A DNA stretch of 64,000 nucleotides from Rufibacter tibetensis (GTDB taxonomy: Bacteria; Bacteroidota; Bacteroidia; Cytophagales; Hymenobacteraceae), in assembly GCF_001310085.1 (NCBI RefSeq), contig NZ_CP012643.1, positions 1,953,001-2,017,000 on the forward strand. Direction: 5' to 3'. Position numbers and translations under genes: made by a program. The notes beneath the pieces were generated by a model. That model did not search any database. It worked only from the letters and a program-made list of their open reading frames with translations, and was not told the DNA's origin. This document shows, in pieces, positions 35,117 to 44,448 of this stretch (within the stretch, counting starts at the first letter, position 1; the number at the start of each line of letters is the position of its first letter).

Positions 35117-36046
35117 TTAGGTTAACGGCTGCTCTGCCGTAGAGGATTGTATTACAAGGGTTCGGTCCTGCAAAGGCCTCTTACCGGCGGGCCGCCACAG
35201 ACCGTGTACCATCTGCTGGTGCCACTTCCGGGGGAAGGCTTCACTTTCCTCAAAACCCAACTCAATGTCTCTCCCATCTTGTGGCACGTAAGCTGTTCCA
35301 AACAGGTAATCCCAAATACTAAGGCTTATGCCATAGTTGGCTCCGTGTTTTTGCGGCAGCTGCTTGGCGTGATGCCATATGTGCATCTGGGGGTTGTTGA
35401 ATACATACTTCAATGGGCCTAAGGGCAGGCGCACGTTGGCATGGTTCAGGTGCCCAATGCTGAGCGCCACAATGTGCACCAGAAAAAAGTCCTGCAGGCC
35501 AAACCCGATCATGGCCAGCGGCACATATTCCAGCGTACGGTACACCACGTTCTCCATCCAATGGAACCGCATATGCGCCGCAAAACCCATCTGGTGTACA
35601 GAGTGGTGCACTTTATGAAACTCCCAAAGCCAGGGTACCCGGTGCAAAAGCCGGTGTACGTTCCAATGAATAAAATCACGCAAAACAAACAGCGTCAGGA
35701 GCTGCGCCCATACCGGCCAGGTATGGATCTCAATGGCCACCAAGTTTTTTACTCCTATCCAAGCCAGCACGTCCTTGAACGCATGTACCGCCACATTTGA
35801 AATGGCGTAAAACCCAATTAATGAGAAGAGAAAGAAATTGAAGAAGAGGTAAAATCCGTCAAGCCAAAAGTCCTGTCTTATTCTGGCCTGGTTTGCGCGC
35901 CAAGGTAAAGCCAGTTCCAGCAGATAAACCGCAATAGAAAGGCCTAAAAGCCAGTAGACATAGTTTCCCCAGTGAGGGTGCAACAACTCGGCCCCCAGGT
36001 ACCACGCGTAATCACGGAAAGACTGCCAAAGCAAATCAAAGTACAT
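35117..36046 (-). CDS. Fatty acid hydroxylase / sterol desaturase family protein
   Basis: 309 residues with about five membrane helices and the diiron histidine boxes: HWNVHRLLHR near 128-137, HKVHHS near 144-149, HLNHAN near 200 and HIWHHAKQ near 222. The family uses a non-haem diiron site to hydroxylate or desaturate lipid chains in the membrane. Substrate unknown. Single-gene unit; the response regulator gene lies downstream on the same strand, 148 bp away. Confidence 0.87.
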   Translation of the reverse strand: MYFDLLWQSFRDYAWYLGAELLHPHWGNYVYWLLGLSIAVYLLELALPWRANQARIRQDFWLDGFYLFFNFFLFSLIGFYAISNVAVHAFKDVLAWIGVKNLVAIEIHTWPVWAQLLTLFVLRDFIHWNVHRLLHRVPWLWEFHKVHHSVHQMGFAAHMRFHWMENVVYRTLEYVPLAMIGFGLQDFFLVHIVALSIGHLNHANVRLPLGPLKYVFNNPQMHIWHHAKQLPQKHGANYGISLSIWDYLFGTAYVPQDGRDIELGFEESEAFPRKWHQQMVHGLWRPAGKRPLQDRTLVIQSSTAEQPLT

Positions 36047-36291
36047 AGGAGAAAAGGTTACTGTAGGTCAGGCACTATTCGCCTTATAGATAATTGTACC
36101 TGCTAATATAGCAACTCAGGGCTCCCTGTTTGAGTTCCTTCACCAAGCCATAGTTACAGGAGACTGGCCTTTAACACTAACTCTGAATATTGCGTATGAG
36201 AAAAAAGATTGAAACCGCTCCTCGTACGGCATTATCTTTTGTACTGAGATCCGGAGACACCGTTTACTCGTACTTCTAAAACATTGACCTT

Positions 36292-36696
36292 ATGGCTATT
36301 AACCTTCAGCAGACCAGCGCCAGACTTAACTTCTACATGCGCATAAAGGAGTTGGATGTATACCAGCTCAGCGTACTTACTAAAACGCCCCCTGATGTAG
36401 TGGGCTGTATTTTGCAGGGAGAAGAATACTGCATGGATGACCTGGTCACCCTGCTTAAGCAATTGCCAGACCTGAATTCCCGTTGGGTTATTTACGGGGA
36501 AGGAAACGTGTTTAAATGTGAAGAAAAGGAAGGAGAACATAATCCGCCGGCGGGGCTGAAGAAAGATCGTAGCGCATATTTGGCCGAGATGCAGGCGCTT
36601 CTGCACCAGCTGGAAGAAATTGAAAAGCAGAAGCAACAGCAAACTAATCTAGACCATTTGCGCAGCAGAATCAGGGATTTAACCAAGCATATCTAA
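36292..36696 (+). CDS. Helix-turn-helix (XRE-like) protein
   Basis: 134 residues. The first 60 residues read as a DNA-binding HTH of the phage-repressor type: RLNFYMRIKELDVYQLSVLT, with SRWVIYGEGNVF after it, the phrase (NP/S-x-W-x-x-G-E-G) that follows the HTH in many small Xre/Cro-type regulators. The C-terminal half is a Gln/Glu-rich helix (about 95-130) and may dimerise. Target unknown. Standing alone; upstream region has no clear promoter. Confidence 0.72.
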   Translation: MAINLQQTSARLNFYMRIKELDVYQLSVLTKTPPDVVGCILQGEEYCMDDLVTLLKQLPDLNSRWVIYGEGNVFKCEEKEGEHNPPAGLKKDRSAYLAEMQALLHQLEEIEKQKQQQTNLDHLRSRIRDLTKHI

Positions 36697-37170
36697 GTCC
36701 TGTTTTTGGCACAGTTTTGGCAATTTAAGCTTGAAACACAGCTACTCATGTACGGGAGTGATGGACGGCGGTCGGCTGGCCCATTGTTACCTAAATTTTG
36801 GTAAAGCTGGAAACCAAATAAGGCTAGGGCCAGTACTATGCAAAAACAGCATGAGTACTATTGTGGCGTTTTGGGCGCTTTATGACCGGCAGCAGGCCGC
36901 TCACCATATAAAGTGATGATTAACCCCAGGGTCTACAGACAGTTAGGCCAAACACTCATGTGAGACTGCTTGCAGGGTACCATCAAGCACCTGATTACCG
37001 CAGACAGTCTTCCTTAACTTTATTTTCATTCAAGTTTCCAGTACCTAAGGCGTGAATTAAATACGAACGTACGCTTTTGATTTAGTTATAAGAATTACGT
37101 CTCAAAAAGTAACACGTTAAGTAGGGGTAAAGCCCGTTATTTCAATCTTATTAACAGGAGGTACTACATC
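36697..37170 (+). other. Intergenic region, possible 5' leader of the small gene at 37171
   Basis: No convincing coding frame. The last 15 bases hold the Shine-Dalgarno sequence of the small gene. Confidence 0.5.
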
Positions 37171-37344
37171 ATGGAACAACATCGTAAACTGGACTTGCCA
37201 GAAGAGTTGCACTACTGCAACCGTAACCGTTGGGGTTTTGTATCAACCCACAACCCCCCCCTGGTGCTGCAAGAGACCTTGCCGCCAGTAGCTCCACTGG
37301 CTGAGATCTATAACTTCTGTGGTTATACGTTCTCAGATAACTAA
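37171..37344 (+). CDS. Small unrecognised protein (57 aa) with a perfect Shine-Dalgarno sequence
   Basis: 57 codons from the ATG at 37171 to the TAA at 37342. AGGAGGT at 37156-37162 stands 8 nt before the start, a full match to the 16S anti-SD; genes in this phylum usually lack this. The sequence is charged at first (MEQHRKLDLPEELHYC), Pro-rich in the middle and aromatic at the end (IYNFCGYTFSDN), with two Cys. I do not recognise it. A hairpin with CCCAGGC (37363-37369) and GCCTGGG (37396-37402) lies just after. It has no signal peptide. Confidence 0.6.
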   Translation: MEQHRKLDLPEELHYCNRNRWGFVSTHNPPLVLQETLPPVAPLAEIYNFCGYTFSDN

Positions 37345-37763
37345 GACATCTTCTTCATTCAACCCAGGCACCGTGTATCTTTTACGGGACACAGCGCCTG
37401 GGCTTATCCTGCCTTCCCTCCGGCAAAACCTTTCCCCTCTTTCAAGGTAAGCTTTCCTTTGCTCCCTCCTTACACTAAGATTACTCTTACTACTAACCAA
37501 GAGCTTATTCCAATTCACAAATAATTGGCCACCCCTGTTCCTTTCACGGTATAAACCACCGCATGAGCACTTTGAAGCAAAACACCCGGCCACCTGTTCG
37601 CCATCTTGTAAGTATTACATTTTAAATCACCTTCAGAAATACCACAAGCAAAATTTACCCTTAAAATACAATTCACTTCTATATATGATACTGTAACAAG
37701 ACCATCTAATTTGTAGTATAAGTACTCTACAAACTCCTTAGAAAGAGGGAGGTAGGGGTTGTG
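37345..37763 (+). other. Intergenic region with a hairpin
   Basis: No gene supported. A 7-bp GC stem at 37363-37402 follows the small gene and may end its transcript, though there is no T run. Confidence 0.45.
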
Positions 37764-37985
37764 ATGGATAAACTGAGGCACATAAAATTGGAACTGTATA
37801 ACATAAGGACAAAGGCCAGAAAGATCTTTAAACGTGGTTATGAAGACATAACCATGTTGATTTATTATCATGACCTGAAAAACCAATTTCAGTTATTGAT
37901 CATAAACGCAAAAGACATTCTGTTGCTGGAGAAAGAAATTACCCGCGCCGAGGCGTTCAGGATCATGAACACCCGCAGCCAATAA
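37764..37985 (+). CDS. Small hypothetical protein (73 aa)
   Basis: 73 residues, MDKLRHIKLELYNIRTKA at the start, basic in the first third and rich in Ile/Leu with HDLKNQFQLLI in the middle. No recognisable family. A GGAGG at 37748-37752 precedes the start by 11 nt. A clear terminator follows at 38045. The combination makes it likely to be real but unproven. Confidence 0.5.
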   Translation: MDKLRHIKLELYNIRTKARKIFKRGYEDITMLIYYHDLKNQFQLLIINAKDILLLEKEITRAEAFRIMNTRSQ

Positions 37986-38044
37986 ACTGTACCCCTATAT
38001 GGGGATGATATATAATAGATCAGGCGCAAGCCACGCATAAACGA

Positions 38045-38079
38045 AAGGACCAGCCGTAGAAAGCTGGTCCTTCTTTTTT
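38045..38079 (+). terminator. Rho-independent terminator
   Basis: AAGGACCAGC (38045-38054) pairs with GCTGGTCCTT (38063-38072), followed by a T-rich run to 38079. Confidence 0.85.
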
Positions 38080-38230
38080 GCCCTAACTTCAATTTACGTT
38101 ACGCAAGAAGTCAACAGCACACATAATTGGCAGTCTGGCATCAGCAATAATCCATTTTACTTAGTTATAGGTTATCTTTTCTTAACAAGCCAAGTGCATC
38201 CTGCGCCACTCTCCTACCGTACCCAAGGCT

Positions 38231-39352
38231 ATGCTCCACCTAAGAACCTGGCCCCTTCTCCTGCTGCTTTTCTTCTTCTCCTGCACCTCGGCAGACACAG
38301 ACAAGGGCTTGGAAACTCTGCCACAGGCAAGCATGCAAACTCCTCTTTCAATTATTGCCTTAGGCTCCTGCAACTCACAGGAACGGGAACAGCCGCTATG
38401 GCGCGAAGTGCTCAAAAACCATCCGCAGCTTTGGATCTGGCTGGGCGATAACATCTACGGCGATACAGATGACATGCAGGTTTTAAGGGCGAAATACGAA
38501 AAACAGCAGCAACAGCCAGAATATAAGGAGTTGGTGGAGAATGTTCCTATCATTGGTATTTGGGACGACCATGACTATGGCCGAAACAACGCCGGGAAAG
38601 AGTACAAATTCAAGAATCAAAGCGCACAACTATTCTGGGATTTCATGGGCGAGCCCCTTAAGAGCCCCAGAAGAAAGCAACGGGGCGTCTACAGTGCCCA
38701 TACGTATGGTCCGCCGGGGCAGCAGGTAAAAGTTCTGCTGCTAGATGTGCGCTATCACCGTGACTCTTTGAAGGGAAAAGAACCAACGTACCAGCCTAAC
38801 CTAAAAGGAGACATTCTGGGTGAAACCCAATGGCAATGGCTGGAACGCCAGCTAAAGAACAGCAAAGCGCAGTTTCACCTCATTGGCAGTGGCCTGCAAA
38901 TCATCCCTAATGACCACGGCTTTGAGCGCTGGGGCAACTTTCCTAAATCACGGGAAAGGCTATTTAACTTGATTGCGAAAACCAAAGCCGCCAATGTTAT
39001 CCTGCTGTCTGGAGACCGGCACTTTGCTGAGCTATCTAAAATTTCATGGCCGGGTGTGCCTTACCCTATCTATGATTTCACGACCAGCGGCCTTACCCAT
39101 TCCTGGATGGGCGGCTTGGTAAACGAACCCAACCGTCACCGGGTAGGCCAGATGCACGACAAGCTTAACTTCGCTGTCATGCGGTTTCATTGGGACCAAA
39201 CACCTGCCGTGGTAGACTTTGAGATCAGAGGCCGGGGGAATGAACTGCACCAACTGGTAAAGGTAGAATATGCGCTTCCGCAGAAGTCCATGGCACACCC
39301 CTCTAACAAAGTCCTCCTCCGCAGAAGCAGCTCAAATGGTCAGACCAGGTAA
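38231..39352 (+). CDS. Alkaline phosphatase D (PhoD) family lipoprotein
   Basis: 373 residues. A lipoprotein signal (LLLLFFFSC, Cys near 18) indicates membrane anchoring. The metallophosphoesterase core shows LGSCNS, LGDNIYGDT, WDDHDYGRN and SGDRHFAELS, the metal-ligand blocks of the PhoD/calcineurin-like family. The role is phosphomonoester or diester hydrolysis in the periplasm or on the surface. Single gene. Confidence 0.9.
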   Translation: MLHLRTWPLLLLLFFFSCTSADTDKGLETLPQASMQTPLSIIALGSCNSQEREQPLWREVLKNHPQLWIWLGDNIYGDTDDMQVLRAKYEKQQQQPEYKELVENVPIIGIWDDHDYGRNNAGKEYKFKNQSAQLFWDFMGEPLKSPRRKQRGVYSAHTYGPPGQQVKVLLLDVRYHRDSLKGKEPTYQPNLKGDILGETQWQWLERQLKNSKAQFHLIGSGLQIIPNDHGFERWGNFPKSRERLFNLIAKTKAANVILLSGDRHFAELSKISWPGVPYPIYDFTTSGLTHSWMGGLVNEPNRHRVGQMHDKLNFAVMRFHWDQTPAVVDFEIRGRGNELHQLVKVEYALPQKSMAHPSNKVLLRRSSSNGQTR

Positions 39353-39492
39353 TCCTGAAAACTTGGCCTTTATTAGAACACCTTCCACTTCTTTGAATCA
39401 AACGAAAAGAGCAGCGGTTGCGGAAATGTCTCCCCGTAGCCGCTGCTTCTGGTCTTTCAGGCTTCTTTTCAGAAACCGGCTTAGAAACGAAT

Positions 39493-40017
39493 TTACTTCT
39501 TTACCAACCCTACTTCTACCACGGCTGGTTTGTCTTCCGGGAAACGTTCTACATAGAACTCCCGCAGGGTAAGGTTGTTCTCCTCTGCGTAGTCAAACAG
39601 GGTGCTGTAAATTCTTCGGGGCGCGATGAGGATATTAGCCTCTAATTCTCCTTTGAGCACGGGCTGGCCGGCTGGCACAGCCCGGATGGTAAACCCAGTA
39701 GGCAAGGCCACCGTGGTGTCTTGTATGGCTACCCCAATGAATGCTTTCACCGTTTTATTGTCTTTACTGGGGTTGTTGTAGAAAATGCCCGCGAAATCTC
39801 CGGTCAATTGTTTCTGCTCCACGGCTTTTCCGGCCTGCTGGTAAATCTGGCCTAGCTCTTCGGCCTCGGTGGAACCTTCAAAGTACTTCCCGGCCACAAA
39901 CAACGGGGTAGACACGGCTTGTGACACCTTCACCTCCGCAAAGCCACCCATGTACGTGTAGAACACCAGCACCAGGCCGACCACCACGGCCATGTAAATA
40001 AAAAACTTCCTACGCAT
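39493..40017 (-). CDS. GyrI-like small-molecule-binding domain protein
   Basis: 174 residues from the ATG at 40017, which begins an N-terminal membrane helix (FFIYMAVVVGLVLVFYTYM). The rest is a GyrI-like/SOUL-type fold with paired beta-alpha-beta repeats (KVSQAVSTPLFVAGKYFEG and GFTIRAVPAGQPVLKGEL, near 26-44 and 106-125). The fold binds small hydrophobic ligands in regulators such as BmrR; here it is a membrane-anchored stand-alone domain. It precedes nothing in its own direction, with an ABC exporter gene upstream. Confidence 0.75.
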   Translation of the reverse strand: MRRKFFIYMAVVVGLVLVFYTYMGGFAEVKVSQAVSTPLFVAGKYFEGSTEAEELGQIYQQAGKAVEQKQLTGDFAGIFYNNPSKDNKTVKAFIGVAIQDTTVALPTGFTIRAVPAGQPVLKGELEANILIAPRRIYSTLFDYAEENNLTLREFYVERFPEDKPAVVEVGLVKK

Positions 40018-40139
40018 CTGTTTTCTTCTAATTCTTCGCTTGTTTCCTTGAAGAGCGACAAAGCTACAGCTTGCGCTACCCTTCACAAAACTATGTTTGG
40101 GGCTCGTTTTAGAGAAAACAGCCCTGAAGCACCTTCTGT

Positions 40140-41906
40140 TTACACAAAGTTCTTGTACTGCATCTCGTGCAACTGGGCGTAGTACCCACCCGACTGGATC
40201 AGCTCCTCATGGCGTCCGCTTTCTTTGATCTCGCCACGGTCCAGCACAATGATATTGTCGGCTTTCTGGATGGTGGAGAGGCGGTGGGCAATGACAATGG
40301 AGGTACGGCCCTGCATCAACTGCCCGATGGCGAACTGAATCAGTTCCTCGGTTTCAGAGTCTACGCTGGAAGTGGCCTCGTCTAGGATGATGATTTTGGG
40401 GTTGTACACCATGGCGCGCACAAACGAGATCAGCTGCCGCTGCCCCACCGACAGGGTAGCGCCGCGTTCCATCACGTTGTAGTGCAGACCGCCGGGCAGA
40501 CGCTCAATAAACCTATCAGCGCCTACTAAACGGGCAGCTTCCCACATCTGGGCCTCGGTAATGTCTTTATTGCCCAGGCTGATGTTGTCTGCGATGGTAC
40601 CAGAGAACAGGAATACATCCTGCAGCACTACGCCAATCTGCTGGCGCAGCACCTCCAGATCATACTCTTTCACATCGCGGCCATCTACCCTAATAATTCC
40701 TTTGTTGATCTCGTAAAAGCGGCTCAGAAGGTTGATGATGGACGTTTTACCGGCTCCTGTGGCACCCACCAGCGCCACCGTCTGTCCAGGATGCACGTCA
40801 AAAGAAACGCCTTTCAACACCCAATCCTCGTCATTGTAAGCAAACCACACCTTCTCAAAGTTTACTGCACCTTTGATTTCTTTGGGTGCATACGTGCCTG
40901 AGTCTGAAATCATTTCCTGACTTTCCAGCAGTTTCATAATCCGCTCAGAGCTTACCACGCCCAACTGCAGCGTGTTAAACCTATCGGCAATCTGCCGGAT
41001 GGGCCTAAAGAACATGGCAATGTACATGATGAAGGCAATAAGAGAACCCAGGGTTACGGTGTCCTGGATCACGCCTTTGGCCCCGTACCATACCAACAGT
41101 CCCGTTCCGGCTGCACCGATGACCTCCGCCACCGGAAAGTAGATGGAGTAGTACAACACAGACTTGATGTTAGCGCGGGTATGCTCTTTGTTGATGGCCT
41201 GGAACTTCTTCATCTCCCGCTCCTCGTTGTTGAAGATCTGCACCACCATCATGCCCGTGATATGTTCCTGCACAAAGGCGTTGAGTTTGGCCACTGCGCC
41301 ACGCACCTCCTGGAACGAGGCCTTAACTTTCTCCTTGAAGATATAGGTACTAATGATGAGCAGCGGGAACATGGAAAGGCTGACCAGCGTGAGTTTCCAG
41401 TCAATCCAGAACATGTACCCCAAGATGAAGAGCAGTTGGAGCACATCGCCAATCATAGCGGCCAACCCTTCAGAAAACACGTCAGACAAAGTCTCTACGT
41501 CGCTTACATTACGCGTAACCAGCGTGCCTATGGGTGTGCGGTCATAGAATTTAAGCCTGAGTTTAAGAATGTGCTCATACAGTTTTATCCTGATGTCGCG
41601 CACCACGTACTGGCCCAACCAACCAGCAAAGTAGGTATGGAAGTAAGACACGGCGGTATGCGCCACCAGCAGCACAATGAGCCACATAAACATACGGTTC
41701 ACGCCCTGCCAGTTGTACTGCAGAATCTGTTTGTCCACCATTTCCTGGATGAGGAACGGCCTGATAGTAGCCAGAATCGCCGAGGCGACCGTTAAAAAAA
41801 TCACCAGATAAAACACCTTCTGGTACGGTTTCACAAACCGGAATATCTTGCGCAGCACTTCCCAGTCAAACGCACTCCCGGTCTTGCTGCCTCCTATTTC
41901 ACTCAT
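40140..41906 (-). CDS. ABC exporter, ATPase-permease half-transporter (MsbA-like)
   Basis: 588 residues. Six membrane helices (about 30-320) form the ABC exporter domain; the ATPase follows with Walker A GATGAGKTS, signature LSVGQRQLISF, Walker B IIILDEATSSVD and the H-loop AHRLST. As a half-transporter it works as a dimer, exporting lipids, peptides or drugs. The family includes MsbA. The gene lies before the GyrI-like gene on the same strand. Confidence 0.93.
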   Translation of the reverse strand: MSEIGGSKTGSAFDWEVLRKIFRFVKPYQKVFYLVIFLTVASAILATIRPFLIQEMVDKQILQYNWQGVNRMFMWLIVLLVAHTAVSYFHTYFAGWLGQYVVRDIRIKLYEHILKLRLKFYDRTPIGTLVTRNVSDVETLSDVFSEGLAAMIGDVLQLLFILGYMFWIDWKLTLVSLSMFPLLIISTYIFKEKVKASFQEVRGAVAKLNAFVQEHITGMMVVQIFNNEEREMKKFQAINKEHTRANIKSVLYYSIYFPVAEVIGAAGTGLLVWYGAKGVIQDTVTLGSLIAFIMYIAMFFRPIRQIADRFNTLQLGVVSSERIMKLLESQEMISDSGTYAPKEIKGAVNFEKVWFAYNDEDWVLKGVSFDVHPGQTVALVGATGAGKTSIINLLSRFYEINKGIIRVDGRDVKEYDLEVLRQQIGVVLQDVFLFSGTIADNISLGNKDITEAQMWEAARLVGADRFIERLPGGLHYNVMERGATLSVGQRQLISFVRAMVYNPKIIILDEATSSVDSETEELIQFAIGQLMQGRTSIVIAHRLSTIQKADNIIVLDRGEIKESGRHEELIQSGGYYAQLHEMQYKNFV

Positions 41907-42027
41907 TATACAATCTGCTGGTTATGTCTTGCACTGATGGCATCAGCACTTGAACGTAAAAGTAATGTACACCTTTCTGCGTTTCGGCTTCTGTTTCTCA
42001 AAAGAACGCCAAAAGCAGGAGGTGGCA

Positions 42028-42837
42028 TCATAAAGAAGACTCCTCTTCTCTTATCTGAGCAGCAAGGAGTTCCTCAAAGGATACCCTCTGCTGCGTAAAA
42101 TAGTTTTCAGGATATTCTACGCGATAAAGAAACAACCCTTGGGCAGGAGCCGCCCCGCTGGCCAGACGCCGGTCTTGCCGTTCAATCAGGTCTCTGAACT
42201 GCGCCACCGTCAGTTTGCCCTTGCCCACATCTAACAGCGTACCTACCACCAACCGCACCATGCCACGCAAAAACCGATTGGCTTTGATAGTAAATACCAG
42301 TTGCTCTCCTTCTTCGCGCCACTGGGCTTGGGTAATAGTGCAGCGGTAGTGTTTGGTGTCGCCTTTTACTTTAGAGAAAGTGGTAAAATCCTCCAGTTGC
42401 AGTAATGTCTGCGCAGCCTCGTTCATGTTAGCCACGTCGGGCTTCCTGGAAAGATAGTAGGCGTGCCGTACCAGAAACGGGTTCTTCTGCAACGTGATGC
42501 GGTACTCATAAGTGCGGCTGATGGCATCAAACCGGGTGTGTGCCTCTGAACCTACCGGCAGCACCTGCCCAACGGAGATATCTGCCGGCAAAATGCGATT
42601 GAGCTTGTGCTGGATCTCTTCGGGCTGAACTGCCTGTGGCAAGTCTACGTGCACCCACTGCTGGGTAGCGTGTACGCCCGTATCGGTGCGGCCGCTGCCT
42701 ACTGTTTCTACCTGGGGCAACCTGAACACCTTACACAGGCAATCATCTAACACCTCCTGCACGGTTAGCGCATTGGGTTGTAGCTGCCACCCGTGGAACC
42801 TGGTGCCATCATACGCCACTTCTAAAAAATACCGCAT
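42028..42837 (-). CDS. truA: tRNA pseudouridine(38-40) synthase
   Basis: 269 residues. MRYFLEVAYDGTRFHGWQ at the start, then GSGRTDTGVHA with the catalytic Asp near 51, RFDAISRTYEYRI and RFLRGMVRLVVG: all TruA landmarks. It converts uridines 38-40 of the tRNA anticodon arm to pseudouridine. Start ATG is directly before the family N-terminus. It lies upstream of the ABC exporter gene (121 bp) in the same direction. Confidence 0.97.
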   Translation of the reverse strand: MRYFLEVAYDGTRFHGWQLQPNALTVQEVLDDCLCKVFRLPQVETVGSGRTDTGVHATQQWVHVDLPQAVQPEEIQHKLNRILPADISVGQVLPVGSEAHTRFDAISRTYEYRITLQKNPFLVRHAYYLSRKPDVANMNEAAQTLLQLEDFTTFSKVKGDTKHYRCTITQAQWREEGEQLVFTIKANRFLRGMVRLVVGTLLDVGKGKLTVAQFRDLIERQDRRLASGAAPAQGLFLYRVEYPENYFTQQRVSFEELLAAQIREEESSL

Positions 42838-42968
42838 GCCGCAAAGATACGCAATTACCCCTGAGTCTCAGACGCTGGGGTGGTTCCGGAGAAGAAAGCA
42901 CCCCTGTTTTGAGGCTGTTTTGTTTAAATAAACCCTAAAGCGAGGAGGCGGTCTTTTACCATGAAGCG

Positions 42969-43017
42969 CATGAAACCAGAAACGGCCCCTGGTGAAGGGG
43001 CCGTTTCTGGTTTCATG
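42969..43017. repeat. Perfect 22-bp inverted repeat
   Basis: 42969-42990 pairs with 42996-43017 around a 5-nt loop, very GC-rich in the middle (CGGCCCC/GGGGCCG). It ends with no T run, so it may be a terminator of other type or a structural element between the genes at 43055 and 42837. Confidence 0.8.
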
Positions 43018-43054
43018 TAAGTAGTTTGGCGTGTTTCTCTTAGTACGAGAGTTC

Positions 43055-43498
43055 TTATAATTTAACTAACGTTGAGTTCCTTCTTGCCTGCCAGGCCGCC
43101 TGGCGGGCATCCCGCTGACGTTCATATTTAGCTTGTAACGCTTGTTTTTCCTGCTCATAGTCGGCTTTGAGGCGTTCCATTTCCTCGTTTCGGGAACTGG
43201 CGCTGTTACCAGACTTGACAAACCGATCATTTAACCTGTGCTGCCGCCTGTTGTACTCTTCTTTCAGATTTGCCTGATCACGCACGTATTTTGCTTTCGC
43301 TTTCCCTAAATCCTGCTGATATTTTTCGTCTCTTCGGGCAGCTTTGGCTAACAGCTTGGCTCGTTTCTTTTCAGCTTTGACAGATTCTTTGTCTCTGACC
43401 ACAGACACCTGGATATGGTTTGCCATAGGTTTTGCCAAGGCTGCTTCACTTCCTAGCAAGAGCAGGCCTGCTAAACTGAAAATCACGAATCGTTTCAT
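43055..43498 (-). CDS. Exported coiled-coil hypothetical protein
   Basis: 147 residues with a signal peptide (MKRFVIFSLAGLLLLGSEAALA). The mature part is almost entirely Lys/Glu/Arg/Gln-rich helix, coiled coil from about 40 to 140, with many Ala. No family recognised. It may be periplasmic or structural. Confidence 0.65.
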   Translation of the reverse strand: MKRFVIFSLAGLLLLGSEAALAKPMANHIQVSVVRDKESVKAEKKRAKLLAKAARRDEKYQQDLGKAKAKYVRDQANLKEEYNRRQHRLNDRFVKSGNSASSRNEEMERLKADYEQEKQALQAKYERQRDARQAAWQARRNSTLVKL

Positions 43499-43771
43499 TT
43501 TTAGGATATTTATATAAAATTGGGGTTTGCAAGGTCACTGACAGCAAAGGCAATTTAGTAGCTTTAGGCAGAGTAAAAGAATTTTTCTTTGCACACCCCT
43601 TTGTGGAAAACTCTGCATAAACGCCAGCTCTTTTCTTAATCTGCTGTTTCTTAAAAGCTTACCACTCTCCTCCTCTGCCCTGTAGCCCAGGCCGAAGGAT
43701 TGACTTGGAAGGTATTTTTGGTATGCAAGTTTTATGTAGTTTTGCACCAGATTCAGAAACCAAAAACTTAT

Positions 43772-44242
43772 ATGATACAGAGAGTCCAGAGTGTTTTCCT
43801 GTTTTTGATTGTAGTAGCCATGGTGGCCATGTTCTTTGTGCCTATCTGGGCCAAAACCAATCCCGCCGATGGTCGGGAATATGCCTTAACCGCTTTTAGC
43901 TTAGGCCCGGTCTCAGGGGCAGGTGCTTCTACCAACACCATTGTGATTGCTATTCTGGCCGGTTTGGCTGGTTTGATTGCCTTGTATGAAATCTTCCAGT
44001 ACAAAAGCCGTCTTACCCAGATGAAACTGGGTTTGGTGAACTCCCTAGTGATGGCCGCTTTAATGGGTGCTGCTTTCTACTTTTCTTCTTACGTAGGCGA
44101 AGACCTGGTAAAAACCCAAGAGCAGGGCGAGTACCTTTCTGGGTTTTACATGCCGGCCTTTGGCTTATTGATGAATGTACTGGCCAACCGCTTTATCAAG
44201 CGCGATGAGGACCTGGTACGTTCTATGGACCGTTTGCGCTAG
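43772..44242 (+). CDS. DUF4293 domain membrane protein
   Basis: 156 residues starting MIQRVQSVFLFLIVVAMVA at 43772; a longer frame to 43700 is less likely. Four membrane helices (about 8-28, 52-72, 86-106, 124-144), the pattern of DUF4293, found in Cytophagales and related groups. Function unknown. A TAGTTTTG -7 box sits at 43737-43744, though its upstream box is not at the normal distance. Confidence 0.82.
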   Translation: MIQRVQSVFLFLIVVAMVAMFFVPIWAKTNPADGREYALTAFSLGPVSGAGASTNTIVIAILAGLAGLIALYEIFQYKSRLTQMKLGLVNSLVMAALMGAAFYFSSYVGEDLVKTQEQGEYLSGFYMPAFGLLMNVLANRFIKRDEDLVRSMDRLR

Positions 44243-44333
44243 TTGTAGACGCTGGATGATAATTTCTAGATGCTAGACTTCTACTTGACAGCACTCCTGG
44301 TGCTTGTCTTGGTTAGAAGCAACAAATCACCTT

Positions 44334-44380
44334 AAAAACAGAAGGGGCTCCGTTTAGATAACGGAGCCCCTTCTGTTTTT
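44334..44380. terminator. Bidirectional terminator
   Basis: A perfect 20-bp stem (44334-44353 with 44361-44380), ending in five T's and beginning with five A's. It follows the DUF4293 gene and precedes the convergent DUF4476 gene. Confidence 0.92.
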
Positions 44381-44448
44381 GGGCTATTGCTAGAAATGAG
44401 CCCTACTTCTGAAAGTAAAGCTTTGTGTCTTTTCCGATTATCTAAGGT

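Noticed and set aside
36731..36916. 61-residue rightward frame with TTG start
   Set aside because: Poor start, no initiation signal and unconvincing composition.
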